A stretch of DNA of 64,000 bases, from contig NZ_CP042593.1 of assembly GCF_007995155.1 (NCBI RefSeq), positions 1,964,001-2,028,000 on the forward strand, read 5' to 3'. The translations under genes were made by a program, and so were the position numbers. This document shows, one piece after another, positions 18,120 to 27,332 of the stretch. The number at the start of each line of letters is the position of its first letter. Position 1 is the first letter of the stretch. Source of the stretch: Cytobacillus dafuensis (lineage in GTDB: Bacteria; Bacillota; Bacilli; Bacillales; Cytobacillaceae). The notes beneath the pieces are model-generated. The model was not told where the DNA came from. It saw only the letters and a list, made by a program, of their open reading frames with translations, and made no database searches.

Positions 18120-19220
18120 TTGCCAACAAAAAGAACGACTCCCGATTTTATTCTAATCATTGTTACATTAACCTTGCTTGCAGTAGGGTTAACAATGGTT
18201 TACAGTGCAAGTGCTATATGGGCAGAGTATAAATTTAATGATTCATTCTTTTTTGCAAAAAGACAGATGCTCTTTGCTGTTATTGGAATAGTAGCGATGT
18301 TTTTTATTATGAATATTGATTATTGGGCTTGGAGAACTTGGGCAAAGGTTATAATCATCATCTGTTTTGTGTTATTGCTTGTTGTTCTAATTCCAGGTAT
18401 TGGGATTGAAAGAAATGGTTCGAGAAGCTGGATAGGTGTAGGTGCTTTCTCCATTCAGCCTTCAGAATTTATGAAGATTGCGATGATTATTTTCCTTGCA
18501 AAGTTTTTATCTGAACGACAAAAACTTATTACCTCTTTTACGAAAGGGTTAGCACCTTCATTAGGGCTCGTGTTTTTAGCATTTGGACTAATTATGCTTC
18601 AGCCTGATCTTGGCACAGGTACTGTAATGGTTGGAACAAGTATTGTTATGATTTTTATTGCTGGAGCTAGGATTAGTCATTTTATCATTCTAGGTCTCAT
18701 TGGTCTATTAGGATTTGTAGGGTTGATTTTATCTGCTCCATATCGGATTAAACGAATTACATCCTTCTTAGATCCTTGGGAAGACCCTTTAGGAAGTGGG
18801 TTTCAAATTATACAATCGTTATTTGCGATTGGACCTGGGGGATTATTCGGATTAGGACTCGGTCAAAGCAGACAAAAATTCTTCTATTTACCTGAACCGC
18901 AAACGGACTTTATCTTTGCTATTCTTTCTGAAGAGCTTGGATTTATCGGTGGTTCCTTCGTCATTTTATTATTTTCTCTTTTGTTATGGAGAGGAATAAG
19001 AATAGCACTAGGTGCTCCTGATCTTTTCGGCAGTTTTTTAGCAGTAGGGATTATTGCCATGATTGCCATCCAAGTCATGATCAATATAGGTGTTGTTATT
19101 GGCCTAATGCCCGTAACAGGGATAACACTTCCCTTTTTAAGCTATGGGGGTTCTTCTTTAACGCTCATGTTAATGGCAGTAGGTGTCCTTTTGAATATAA
19201 GCAGATATTCAAGGTATTAG
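18120..19220 (+). CDS. spoVE: Stage V sporulation protein SpoVE (SEDS glycosyltransferase)
   Basis: SEDS-family peptidoglycan polymerase of spore cortex synthesis, partner of SpoVD. About ten membrane segments; family marks NGSRSWIGVGAFSIQPSEFMKIAMI, QPDLGTG, DPLGSGFQIIQSLFAIGPGGLFGLGLGQS, EPQTDFIFAILSEELGF and LPFLSYGGSSL. I choose TTG at 18120 with CGAGGTG at 18106-18112, giving MPTKRTTPDF and 366 aa, the same length as in B. subtilis; the in-frame TTG at 18099 has no site. Followed by a terminator. High identity to B. subtilis SpoVE favours SpoVE over its vegetative paralogue FtsW. Confidence 0.94.
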   Translation: MPTKRTTPDFILIIVTLTLLAVGLTMVYSASAIWAEYKFNDSFFFAKRQMLFAVIGIVAMFFIMNIDYWAWRTWAKVIIIICFVLLLVVLIPGIGIERNGSRSWIGVGAFSIQPSEFMKIAMIIFLAKFLSERQKLITSFTKGLAPSLGLVFLAFGLIMLQPDLGTGTVMVGTSIVMIFIAGARISHFIILGLIGLLGFVGLILSAPYRIKRITSFLDPWEDPLGSGFQIIQSLFAIGPGGLFGLGLGQSRQKFFYLPEPQTDFIFAILSEELGFIGGSFVILLFSLLLWRGIRIALGAPDLFGSFLAVGIIAMIAIQVMINIGVVIGLMPVTGITLPFLSYGGSSLTLMLMAVGVLLNISRYSRY

Positions 19221-19286
19221 AAAAGCGAAAGCGCTGGATCTAGACATTTCTCTTTCTCGAGAAAAAATTATATTTATTAATATTTG

Positions 19287-19312
19287 ACCCTGGGATACAG
19301 GGTTTCTTTTTG
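19287..19312 (+). terminator. Rho-independent terminator after spoVE
   Basis: ACCCTG (19287-19292), loop GGATA, CAGGGT (19298-19303), then TTTCTTTTTG. Confidence 0.75.
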
Positions 19313-19500
19313 TTATAACAGCATTACTTAGATATAAAAATGAAGATATTTTACTAATAATTATTACATTTACGTGTCAATATGTTATCCATTTCTAATA
19401 AGTGGATTTTATATTGTAGAATAGAGTAAAGTAAAGTGCAGATGTGTTTAAACAACATTTATTATGCACAAATGATTATACTCTTCTATGAGGTGAAAAA

Positions 19501-20616
19501 ATGAGAGTAGTAGTAAGCGGTGGAGGGACTGGTGGACATATTTATCCGGCACTGGCCCTTATAAGAGAAATACAAAAAGAGAATATGAATGCAGAGTTTT
19601 TATATATAGGAACTGAAAAAGGGCTGGAAAGCAATCTTGTCCCTAGAGAAAATATTCCATTTAAATCAATACATATAACAGGCTTTAAAAGGAAGCTGTC
19701 ATTAGAAAACATAAAGACGATTTTTCGTTTTTTAAAAGGAGTAAGAGACAGCAAAAAAATAATAAAAGAATTTAACGCTGATGTTGTTATTGGGACAGGC
19801 GGATATGTTTGCGGTCCAGTTGTATACGCCGCAAGTAAACTGGGTATCCCAACAATTATTCATGAGCAAAATAGTGTACCAGGTTTGACAAATAAATTTC
19901 TTAGTAAATATGTTGACCGGATAGCAGTTTGTTTTGAGGAAGCAAGTTCGTTCTTTCCACAAGAAAAAGTTGTACTAACAGGTAATCCTCGTGCGTCTGA
20001 AGTGCTTGGTAAGGATGGAATAAAAGGAAGACTTTCGATTGGATTAAAAACGGATATCCCTGTTGTTCTTATTTTTGGCGGGAGCAGGGGAGCAAGACCA
20101 ATTAATGAAGCGGTTCTTAAATCCTTAGCAGAACTTGGTGAAAAAGCGTATCAAATATTATATGTGACAGGTGATGTGCATTATGAAGAAGTTCTAAAAG
20201 AGGTGCAATTAATTGGTAGCCCAGAAAATGTTATCATTAAACCTTTCATTCATAATATGCCTGAAGTTCTTGCAGGAACGGATTTAACTGTCGCTAGAGC
20301 AGGCGCTACCACTTTAGCAGAATTAACCTCCCTTGGTATTCCTAGTATTCTTATTCCGAGTCCATATGTAACAAATAATCATCAGGAAAAGAACGCAAGA
20401 TCCTTGAGTGAGCACGGTGCTGCAGAAATACTATTAGAAAAAGATTTAACAGGAAAAAAACTTGTTGAACTTATGGATTTAATTTTATTAGATGATAAAA
20501 GATTATCAGAAATGAAAATGGCTTCTAAAAAATTAGGTATTCCAGATGCTGCTAAGAGACTCTTCCGTCTAATGGAAGAACTAGTAGCAAAAGAGGGCAG
20601 TAGCCCTCGTAAGTGA
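19501..20616 (+). CDS. murG: Undecaprenyldiphospho-muramoylpentapeptide beta-N-acetylglucosaminyltransferase MurG
   Basis: Makes lipid II from lipid I and UDP-GlcNAc at the inner face of the membrane. 371 residues, GT-B fold: N-domain loop [17 protein letters not shown] (glycine-rich G-loop 1), [29 protein letters not shown], and C-domain [15 protein letters not shown] and [24 protein letters not shown] with the NHQEKNA stretch binding UDP-GlcNAc. The ATG at 19501 follows TATGAGGTG. Preceded by a 280-base gap with the spoVE terminator, so murG probably has its own promoter; a plausible -10 is near 19415-19425, without a strong -35. Confidence 0.95.
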   Translation: MRVVVSGGGTGGHIYPALALIREIQKENMNAEFLYIGTEKGLESNLVPRENIPFKSIHITGFKRKLSLENIKTIFRFLKGVRDSKKIIKEFNADVVIGTGGYVCGPVVYAASKLGIPTIIHEQNSVPGLTNKFLSKYVDRIAVCFEEASSFFPQEKVVLTGNPRASEVLGKDGIKGRLSIGLKTDIPVVLIFGGSRGARPINEAVLKSLAELGEKAYQILYVTGDVHYEEVLKEVQLIGSPENVIIKPFIHNMPEVLAGTDLTVARAGATTLAELTSLGIPSILIPSPYVTNNHQEKNARSLSEHGAAEILLEKDLTGKKLVELMDLILLDDKRLSEMKMASKKLGIPDAAKRLFRLMEELVAKEGSSPRK

Positions 20617-20668
20617 AACTGCATAAACTAATATCAATTCTTACTTTCGAATAGAAAGGGAGGTATTT

Positions 20669-21577
20669 ATGAACGAAATAATTACAAAGCTTAATGAATT
20701 AAATATTGGAAAAGTAAAGGAAAATGAACTATTATCCAACCATACAACAATGAAAATAGGTGGACCTGCCGATCTGTTTATAGAGCCCTCGTCTATTGAA
20801 AATTTAATAAAGACAATGGAGCTTTTGCGTAATTATAAAGTGGAGTGGACTGCTATTGGGAGAGGTTCAAACCTGCTTATATCTGATGCTGGTATTGCAG
20901 GGGCTGTGATCAAGCTCGGTGCAGGAGTATCAAATATGGAGTTGAGCGGAAACAAGGTAAAGGTTGGCGGAGGTTACTCGCTTGTAAGTCTATCGACTCA
21001 GATAAGCAGAAAAGGGCTGTCAGGTCTAGAGTTTGCAAGTGGGATTCCAGGGTCCATTGGTGGGGCCGTTTATATGAATGCAGGTGCTCATGGATCTGAT
21101 ATCTCTAAGATTCTTACAAAAGCACACATTCTATTCGAGGATGGAGAAGTAGCTTGGTTAACAAATGAAGAAATGGAGTTTTCTTATAGAACTTCTATTC
21201 TACAGAAAAAACGACCAGGTATCGTTTTAGAAGCTGTATTTGAATTAAAAGAAGGCGATAGAGATTCTATTTCTGCTGAAATGCAAAGAAATAAAGACTA
21301 TAGAAAAGAAACTCAGCCATGGAATTATCCTTGTGCAGGCAGTATTTTTAGAAATCCATTACCAAATTATGCAGGAAAATTGATTGAGGTTGCTGGATTA
21401 AAGGGTTATTCAATTGGCGGGGCAAAAATATCTGACATGCACGGAAATTTCATTGTCAATACAGGAAATGGAAAAGCTGAAGATGTATTAGCGTTGATTA
21501 AGTATATTAAAAAAACAATTTATGAATTGTACAATATAAATATTGAAACTGAGGTTGAAATAATCGGTCGAAAGTAA
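20669..21577 (+). CDS. murB: UDP-N-acetylenolpyruvoylglucosamine reductase MurB (type II)
   Basis: FAD-dependent reduction of UDP-GlcNAc-enolpyruvate to UDP-MurNAc. 302 residues: FAD-binding half with [48 protein letters not shown], then the substrate half with FSYRTSILQ and [10 protein letters not shown] (catalytic serine) and the glutamate near the C-terminus. Lacks the extra loop of type I enzymes, as usual in Bacillus. RBS AAAGGGAGGT before ATG 20669. Fifty-two bases after murG, probably in one transcript. Confidence 0.95.
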   Translation: MNEIITKLNELNIGKVKENELLSNHTTMKIGGPADLFIEPSSIENLIKTMELLRNYKVEWTAIGRGSNLLISDAGIAGAVIKLGAGVSNMELSGNKVKVGGGYSLVSLSTQISRKGLSGLEFASGIPGSIGGAVYMNAGAHGSDISKILTKAHILFEDGEVAWLTNEEMEFSYRTSILQKKRPGIVLEAVFELKEGDRDSISAEMQRNKDYRKETQPWNYPCAGSIFRNPLPNYAGKLIEVAGLKGYSIGGAKISDMHGNFIVNTGNGKAEDVLALIKYIKKTIYELYNINIETEVEIIGRK

Positions 21578-21590
21578 CGGGAATTAATCC

Positions 21591-21618
21591 TTACTTATTC
21601 CATTTACTGTGGTATAAT
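21591..21618 (+). promoter_or_regulatory. Sigma-A promoter with extended -10, upstream of divIB
   Basis: TTACTT (21591-21596), 16-base spacer, TGG+TATAAT (21610-21618). The perfect -10 with a TGN extension makes this a strong candidate. The transcript would have a leader of about 340 bases to divIB. Confidence 0.6.
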
Positions 21619-21660
21619 ATTTCATTGAGACAATGGTTTTTAGTCTTTTTCTCTTAAAAG

Positions 21661-21682
21661 ACGGCATGTTAATACGTGCCGT
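21661..21682 (+). other. Hairpin in the divIB leader
   Basis: ACGGCATGT (21661-21669) and ACGTGCCGT (21674-21682) pair around TAAT with one G-U pair. Only a weak T run (TGTTTCTC) follows; it could be a weak terminator/attenuator about 35 bases after the predicted transcription start. Confidence 0.5.
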
Positions 21683-21963
21683 TGTTTCTCGTTCATTGGA
21701 GAAATGATCCAAAAGACCTACTTGAGTCATTGCATAAGTAAAAACTTTAATCTTCTCAGCGAGAACTTCGCGAATATAATGTTTTTCGTACTAATTGGAA
21801 GGTTTAAGTTTATTAGCATACGAAAGTGATATTGAAATATCGATTACGTCTCTGCTAATGCATTTGGAAAACTAAGGCATTCACCGTAATGTTTTGACGA
21901 ATGTCAAGTTTTACTAAAATTGCAATTAGAATGATATGAGTGTTTTTTGTGAGGTGTATGGGA

Positions 21964-22755
21964 ATGGAAAAAGGAAAGGTTGTTTCTCTAGAGGACCGTA
22001 TTCCTAAGCTAAAACAGCAGAGGCGAAAAAAAGCGAATAGTAGGCTAATTGTTTTACTGCTAATATTTTTTACGCTTATCTCATTAATCATTTATTTTCA
22101 GTCACCATTAAGTCATGTTAATAAAATTCTTATTTCAGGTAACTCTATCTACAGTAAAGATGAATTAATTGCCTTAACCGGGATTAGCGAGAAAACAAAT
22201 ATTTGGAAGGTAGAAGAAAAAGTCATTAAGAGTAATTTAGAAAAGCTGGATGAAGTAAAATCTGCAAAAGTTCAAATCCATTTACCGAATACTGTTAAAA
22301 TTTCCATTCAGGAATACAATCGAATTGCATACATAATGAAAGAGAAAAATTATCTTCCTGTTTTGGAAAATGGTCGAGTACTAAAAAATAGTAAAACTGC
22401 AGAGGTTCCTGCATCTGCCCCAATTCTTATTGGTTTTTCAGAAGGTAAAGAATTAGATGGAATGATTAAAGAGCTTGAAGAATTACCTGAAGTAGTCTTA
22501 AATTCAATTTCTGAAATACATCATACTCCCAAAAAAACTGATTCTTTCCATATAACACTTTACATGAATGACGGTTTTGAAGTCAGTGCTACAGTTAGAA
22601 GCTTTGCGGAGAAAATGAGTCATTATCCTTCAATTGTTAGCCAATTGGATCCTGATAAAAAAGGTATTATTGATTTGGAAGTCGGCTCTTATTTTAAAGC
22701 TTATGAACAAGAGGGAGCTGATCAAGTTGAAGAAGAAGATGAAAGTGAAGGGTAA
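21964..22755 (+). CDS. divIB: Cell division protein DivIB (FtsQ)
   Basis: Bitopic divisome protein that works with FtsL and DivIC outside the membrane. 263 residues from ATG 21964: basic cytoplasmic N-terminus (EDRIPKLKQQRRKKANSRL), membrane segment about 28-47, extracellular POTRA-like domain (LSHVNKILISGNSIYSKDELIALTG) and beta domain with KISIQEYNRIAYI and LYMNDGFEVSA; acidic tail. The chosen start has GAGGTG 7 bases upstream; an in-frame ATG at 21958 is too close to it, and 21940 has none. 263 aa equals the B. subtilis length. Confidence 0.93.
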   Translation: MEKGKVVSLEDRIPKLKQQRRKKANSRLIVLLLIFFTLISLIIYFQSPLSHVNKILISGNSIYSKDELIALTGISEKTNIWKVEEKVIKSNLEKLDEVKSAKVQIHLPNTVKISIQEYNRIAYIMKEKNYLPVLENGRVLKNSKTAEVPASAPILIGFSEGKELDGMIKELEELPEVVLNSISEIHHTPKKTDSFHITLYMNDGFEVSATVRSFAEKMSHYPSIVSQLDPDKKGIIDLEVGSYFKAYEQEGADQVEEEDESEG

Positions 22756-23437
22756 TCATGTTATTTTTTCTTTAGTGTTTCTTGTCCTTGGTTATATGAT
22801 TGCTTTTTCTTACCACCTGACTCAACAAAGTGATAATAAAAAATCAACGATAACAAGTAAACAATGGGAAAGAGACATAGAGCTTCGCAATCAATTAGTT
22901 GAACTTGAGGAAAAAAATCGTTCCTTACAGAAGGAATTAAATGAAAAACAAGAAAGAGTTCGGGAAATTGAAAAGGAATTGTCACAAGAAGCTCAAATTT
23001 ATTTCAATCTTGCTGAAGACACTGAAAAATATAGAATGTATTTAGGAAAAGTAAAAGTTAAGGGCCAAGGTGTTGAAGTAACTCTTGCGGATGGAGCTTA
23101 TAATCCGGATGAAGAAAATGTAAATAATTATATTGTTCATGAGCACCATGTGTTTAAAGTAATTAATGAGTTATATATATCAGGTGCATCTGCTATTGCA
23201 ATTAATGGACAGAGGCTTTCTCATAATTCATATATCCTCTGCAATGGACCTGTAATTGAGATTGATGGCTATCAACATCCTGCACCATTCGTCATTACTG
23301 CCATTGGAGATTCGGAAGTGTTATCATCTGCACTGAACTTGACAGGAGGTGTAAAGGACTCATTAGTAAATGATAATATTCAGTTTACTCTCGAGAAAAA
23401 ACCTGAAATTATTATGGAGCCTTTATTAGGGAGCTAG
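22727..23437 (+). CDS. ylxW: DUF881 protein YlxW
   Basis: Function unknown; conserved in the dcw cluster of Bacillus. N-terminal membrane segment (about 9-27, VIFSLVFLVLGYMIAFSYHL), a coiled coil (about 40-90, ELRNQLVELEEKNRSLQKEL), then the DUF881 domain with the pattern GVEVTLADG, VHEHHVFKVINELYISGASAIAINGQR and GDSEVLSSALNLTGG. I choose TTG 22727 with GAGGGAG at 22711-22717; ATG 22739 is an alternative with a weaker site. It overlaps the end of divIB by 29 bases. Tandem paralogue of the next gene. Confidence 0.85.
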   Translation: MKKKMKVKGNHVIFSLVFLVLGYMIAFSYHLTQQSDNKKSTITSKQWERDIELRNQLVELEEKNRSLQKELNEKQERVREIEKELSQEAQIYFNLAEDTEKYRMYLGKVKVKGQGVEVTLADGAYNPDEENVNNYIVHEHHVFKVINELYISGASAIAINGQRLSHNSYILCNGPVIEIDGYQHPAPFVITAIGDSEVLSSALNLTGGVKDSLVNDNIQFTLEKKPEIIMEPLLGS

Positions 23438-23497
23438 CTGCAATATTCCTCCCAAATTGTCCACAGTTTAGATTAGTTGGAAAGTAAGGTGGGAAAT

Positions 23498-24232
23498 GTG
23501 GACAAATATAAAAAAAATATTAGTTTCACTCTCATAGCCGTCATTATTGGTTTTATGCTAGCTATACAATTTCGAACGGTTAAAGAACCTGTTGTACGCG
23601 ATACACGTGATACATGGCAGCTGAGGGAAGATTTGATCAAAGAAAATGAACTCCAACTTAAACTAATTCAAGAAGTTCGTTCGAATGAGGAAAAAATTTC
23701 TAAATACGAAACTGAACTAAAACAAAGTAAAGAACAGGTTCTTCGAGATACACTCGATGAATTAAAAGCTGAAGCTGGATTAACGGATGTAAAAGGATAT
23801 GGCATCATCCTAATGATAGAGCCAGTCTATGAAGAATTATTAATTGGTACAACCGTTTCAAGTGTTTCGCCAGATTTATTAAAAAGGCTTGTAAACGAAT
23901 TAAATATGTATGGTGCCATGCAAATATCAATTGATAACCAGCGTATTATTAATTCAACCGTTATAAGAGATATTAATGGAGAAACAAAAATTGATGGTCA
24001 TTCCTTAAATCGATTACCCATCGAAATTAAAGTAATTGCTGAAAATGCAAAATCAGCGGACAAGCTATTTAAGCGAATGCAAGTTTCCAAATCAGCTGAT
24101 GAATTTTTTGTTGATAACCTAAGAGTAAAAGTAGTTAAACCAGATGAAATGATAGAAATACCTGCTTATCAAAATACAATTAGAATAAGGGATATGAAGC
24201 CTGTGGATTCTGAAAAAGGAGGCAATTCATAA
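23498..24232 (+). CDS. ylxX: DUF881 protein YlxX
   Basis: Second DUF881 protein, 244 residues from GTG 23498 (AAGGTGGG at 23486-23493). Membrane segment about 8-24, coiled coil about 40-85, DUF881 domain with GYGIILMIE, LVNELNMYGAMQISIDNQRI and KVIAENAKSADKLFKRMQ. Same architecture as YlxW, so the pair is a tandem duplication. Its stop overlaps the sbp start (TAATG). Role unknown; cluster place suggests a cell-envelope or division-related job. Confidence 0.85.
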   Translation: MDKYKKNISFTLIAVIIGFMLAIQFRTVKEPVVRDTRDTWQLREDLIKENELQLKLIQEVRSNEEKISKYETELKQSKEQVLRDTLDELKAEAGLTDVKGYGIILMIEPVYEELLIGTTVSSVSPDLLKRLVNELNMYGAMQISIDNQRIINSTVIRDINGETKIDGHSLNRLPIEIKVIAENAKSADKLFKRMQVSKSADEFFVDNLRVKVVKPDEMIEIPAYQNTIRIRDMKPVDSEKGGNS

Positions 24233-24594
24233 TGTGGCTTCCGATACTGGGGTTAATCATAGGTGTCATTCTCGGTCTGCTAACAGAAATAAAAATTCCT
24301 GATGAGTATTCGAATTATTTATCAATTGCTGTTTTAGCGGCACTTGATACTTTATTCGGTGGAATTCGTGCTCAGCTTCAAAATATTTATGATGAAAGAG
24401 TCTTTGTTTCAGGTTTCTTTTTCAATATTTTGCTTGCTGCAAGTTTAGCTTTTCTAGGTGTCCATCTTGGTGTAGACTTATACTTAGCAGCAGTTTTTGC
24501 ATTTGGAGTGAGATTATTCCAAAACATAGCTGTAATTAGAAGAATTTTATTGACAAAATGGACTGTAATACGTGAAAAAACTGAAAAAAATTAA
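24232..24594 (+). CDS. sbp: Small basic protein Sbp (DUF1290)
   Basis: 120 residues with about three membrane segments (about 3-18, 60-80, 84-100) and a basic C-terminus (RRILLTKWTVIREKTEKN). Conserved in the dcw cluster of Bacillus directly before ftsA; function unknown. Translation is coupled to ylxX by a one-base overlap TAATG. Confidence 0.9.
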   Translation: MWLPILGLIIGVILGLLTEIKIPDEYSNYLSIAVLAALDTLFGGIRAQLQNIYDERVFVSGFFFNILLAASLAFLGVHLGVDLYLAAVFAFGVRLFQNIAVIRRILLTKWTVIREKTEKN

Positions 24595-24601
24595 TTTTTC
24601 T

Positions 24602-24630
24602 AAAGGGAAATTGTTAATTTTGACGAATAA
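24602..24630 (+). promoter_or_regulatory. Candidate sigma-H promoter for ftsA-ftsZ
   Basis: AAAGGGAAA (24602-24610) fits the sigma-H -35 RNAGGAWWW with one mismatch; after an 11-base spacer GACGAATAA (24622-24630) fits RNNGAATWW fully. B. subtilis ftsAZ is known to have a sigma-H-dependent promoter that boosts FtsZ at the onset of sporulation, so both motif and place agree. Confidence 0.6.
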
Positions 24631-24759
24631 TTTTAGTAGTATCTTTGTAAGTAAATTGGCATTATGGAGTTTGAATGAAGCAATGACAGGTATTTAATAT
24701 TTTTTATCAGATTTAGATCGATCAATTTTTTAAGGATTAGCAAAAGGAGGTGCCAGAGA

Positions 24760-26049
24760 ATGAACAACAATGAAATCTATGTAAGTCTTGACATCGGTAC
24801 ATCCAATGTAAAAGTTATCATAGGTGAAATGGTCAATGACTCATTAAATATTATTGGTGTCGGCAGTGTGCGATCCGATGGCTTAAAAAAGGGAGCTATA
24901 GTCGATATTGATGAAACTGTTCATTCAATTAGAAAGGCAATTGAACAGGCTGAAAGAATGATAGGAATGGAAATTACTAGTGTGATAGTAGGTATCACTG
25001 GCAATCATGTAATGCTTCAGCCTTGTCATGGAGTTGTAGCTGTTTCCAGCGAAAATAGAGAGATAACGAATGATGATGTTGCTAGAGTCCTTGATGCCGC
25101 CCAAGTGGTTTCGATTCCTCCCGAAAGAGATATTATCGATGTCATTCCAAAGCAATTCATTGTTGATGGATTAGATGAAATAAATGATCCTCGAGGTATG
25201 ATTGGTGTTCGCCTTGAAATGGAAGGCACCATTATTACTGGATCGAAAACAATTTTACATAATACATTACGATGTGTTGAACGAGCAGGACTTGAGATTA
25301 TTGATATTACTCTGCAGCCACTGGCTGCCGGTGCATACGCCCTTTCAAAGGACGAAAAGAATCTTGGAGTGGCCCTCGTTGATATTGGAGGAGGTTCCAC
25401 TACGATTGCATTATTTGATCAAGGAAATCTGATAGCAACGAGTGTACTACCTGTTGGTGGAGATCATATTACGAAAGATCTCTCTATAGGCCTTCGAACA
25501 TCAACAGAAGATGCAGAAAAAATTAAAATAAAAAATGGGTACGCTTTTTATGATCATGCATCTGAAGAAGAAGTTTTCAGTGTACCGATTATTGGAAGTG
25601 ACCAGCATCAGCAGTTCACGCAATTGGAAATATCAGATATTATTGAAGCTCGTATGGAAGAAATATTTGATTTTATTCAAAATGAAGTTAGAAGATTAGG
25701 TTCGGAAGACTTGCCTGGTGGATTTGTATTAACAGGAGGGGTTGCTAATACACAAGGAATACTTGAACTAGCTCAAGAAATTTTTCAAAATCGAGTCCGA
25801 ATTGCCATTCCAGATTATATTGGTGTTCGAGAGCCTCAGTTTACAACAGCAGTAGGATTAATAAAATTTGCGTATAAAAATGCGAAAGTACAAGGAAGAA
25901 AAGTTGCGGGGGGAGGGGCCCCTGTTCATACTCCAGAAATAAAAGAAAAACGCGTAACAAAACAACCGCAACCAAAAAAGCCGGAAAAACAACCGGAAGA
26001 AAAAATAACATCAAGAGTGAAGAAGTTCCTCGGATACTTTTTTGAATAG
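24760..26049 (+). CDS. ftsA: Cell division protein FtsA
   Basis: Actin-like ATPase that tethers FtsZ to the membrane. 429 residues: phosphate-1 loop VSLDIGTSNVKVIIG, subdomain 1C (HSIRKAIEQAERMIGMEITSVIVGITG), phosphate-2 ALVDIGGGSTTIALF, adenosine motif GFVLTGGVANTQGI, then a Pro/Lys-rich linker and a C-terminal amphipathic helix (SRVKKFLGYFFE) for membrane binding. ATG at 24760 follows AAAGGAGGTG. A sigma-H type promoter lies upstream. ftsZ follows after 82 bases. Confidence 0.96.
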   Translation: MNNNEIYVSLDIGTSNVKVIIGEMVNDSLNIIGVGSVRSDGLKKGAIVDIDETVHSIRKAIEQAERMIGMEITSVIVGITGNHVMLQPCHGVVAVSSENREITNDDVARVLDAAQVVSIPPERDIIDVIPKQFIVDGLDEINDPRGMIGVRLEMEGTIITGSKTILHNTLRCVERAGLEIIDITLQPLAAGAYALSKDEKNLGVALVDIGGGSTTIALFDQGNLIATSVLPVGGDHITKDLSIGLRTSTEDAEKIKIKNGYAFYDHASEEEVFSVPIIGSDQHQQFTQLEISDIIEARMEEIFDFIQNEVRRLGSEDLPGGFVLTGGVANTQGILELAQEIFQNRVRIAIPDYIGVREPQFTTAVGLIKFAYKNAKVQGRKVAGGGAPVHTPEIKEKRVTKQPQPKKPEKQPEEKITSRVKKFLGYFFE

Positions 26050-26131
26050 CTATTTCAAGGATAGTTCCTAAAAGAAAAAGCAATCAAATAAAGGTGTTCT
26101 CTGGGATATCGACGAATTAGGAGGATTTGTC

Positions 26132-27271
26132 ATGTTGGAATTTGATACTAATTTAGATTCATTAGCAACTATTAAAGTCATCGGCGTTGGCGGCGGTGGT
26201 AACAACGCGGTTAACCGTATGATTGAGCATGGTGTACAAGGGGTAGAATTTATTGCTGTTAACACAGATGCCCAGGCACTAAATCTATCAAAAGCAGAAG
26301 TAAGAATGCAAATTGGCGGCAAGCTCACACGCGGACTTGGTGCTGGAGCTAATCCAGAAGTAGGGAAAAAAGCTGCTGAAGAAAGCAAAGAACAAATTGA
26401 AGAAGCACTCAGAGGTGCTGATATGGTATTCGTTACTGCCGGTATGGGTGGAGGAACTGGTACTGGTGCAGCTCCAGTAATAGCGCAAATTGCCAGAGAC
26501 TTAGGAGCGTTAACAGTTGGAGTAGTTACTCGTCCATTTACTTTTGAAGGCCGAAAGCGTTCAACTCAAGCTGCTGGAGGTATTGCTTCTATGAAAGAGG
26601 CAGTAGATACCTTAATCGTTATTCCTAATGATCGTTTATTAGAAATTGTTGATAAAAGCACGCCAATGCTTGAAGCATTCCGAGAAGCTGATAATGTTCT
26701 TCGCCAAGGTGTCCAAGGTATTTCAGATTTAATCGCAAAACCTGGTTTAATTAATCTTGACTTTGCCGATGTTAAAACGATTATGTCAAGCAAAGGTTCT
26801 GCATTAATGGGTATTGGTGTAGCTTCTGGTGAAAATCGTGCAGCAGAAGCAGCGAAAAAAGCGATTTCTTCACCATTATTAGAAACATCAATTGATGGAG
26901 CTCAAGGTGTTCTAATGAATATCACTGGTGGAACAAATATCAGCCTCTATGAGGTTCAAGAGGCTGCTGATATTGTTGCTTCTGCATCTGATCAAGATGT
27001 CAATATGATCTTCGGTTCAGTCATTAACGAGAATTTAAATGATGAAATAGTTGTAACCGTCATTGCAACTGGATTTAAGGAAGAAAATGCTCAAGCTAAA
27101 GTGACTAGACCAAGTTTTGGTCAGCAGCCGAAACCATCAATGAATACGGTTAAACGTGAACCAAAAAGAGAAGAAGTTACACAAGAACCAGTTAGAACTA
27201 ATTTTTCTCAACAAAGTGAAGATACACTAGATATACCAACATTCCTTCGTAACAGAAATCGAAGAAGATAA
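26132..27271 (+). CDS. ftsZ: Cell division protein FtsZ
   Basis: Tubulin-like GTPase forming the Z ring. 379 residues: [15 protein letters not shown], tubulin signature [12 protein letters not shown] (about 105-116), T7-loop region [15 protein letters not shown] with the catalytic Asp, then a disordered linker (about 318-360) and the conserved C-terminal peptide [12 protein letters not shown], which binds FtsA, SepF, EzrA and ZapA. RBS GGAGG before ATG 26132. A strong bidirectional terminator follows, ending the dcw cluster. Confidence 0.98.
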   Translation: MLEFDTNLDSLATIKVIGVGGGGNNAVNRMIEHGVQGVEFIAVNTDAQALNLSKAEVRMQIGGKLTRGLGAGANPEVGKKAAEESKEQIEEALRGADMVFVTAGMGGGTGTGAAPVIAQIARDLGALTVGVVTRPFTFEGRKRSTQAAGGIASMKEAVDTLIVIPNDRLLEIVDKSTPMLEAFREADNVLRQGVQGISDLIAKPGLINLDFADVKTIMSSKGSALMGIGVASGENRAAEAAKKAISSPLLETSIDGAQGVLMNITGGTNISLYEVQEAADIVASASDQDVNMIFGSVINENLNDEIVVTVIATGFKEENAQAKVTRPSFGQQPKPSMNTVKREPKREEVTQEPVRTNFSQQSEDTLDIPTFLRNRNRRR

Positions 27272-27288
27272 TTAGAAGAGTAACTGAA

Positions 27289-27326
27289 ACAGAGGCATGA
27301 CTTTTTTATAGTCATGCCTCTGTTTA
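27289..27326. terminator. Bidirectional terminator between ftsZ and hmp
   Basis: A perfect 14-bp stem (ACAGAGGCATGACT 27289-27302 with AGTCATGCCTCTGT 27310-27323) with U-rich ends on the + strand; it lies between convergent genes. Confidence 0.85.
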
Positions 27327-27332
27327 TGCATA

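Larger units (their letters stand above)
21578..21963. other. 386-base intergenic region between murB and divIB
   Basis: No convincing gene. It holds an extended -10 promoter (21591-21618), a 9-bp hairpin (21661-21682) and about 280 further bases of leader before divIB. A 24-codon ATG frame at 21632 has no ribosome binding site and I do not call it. Confidence 0.55.

Noticed and set aside
21632..21706. 24-codon ATG frame in the divIB leader as a possible leader peptide
   Set aside because: No ribosome binding site and it passes through the hairpin; could be chance.
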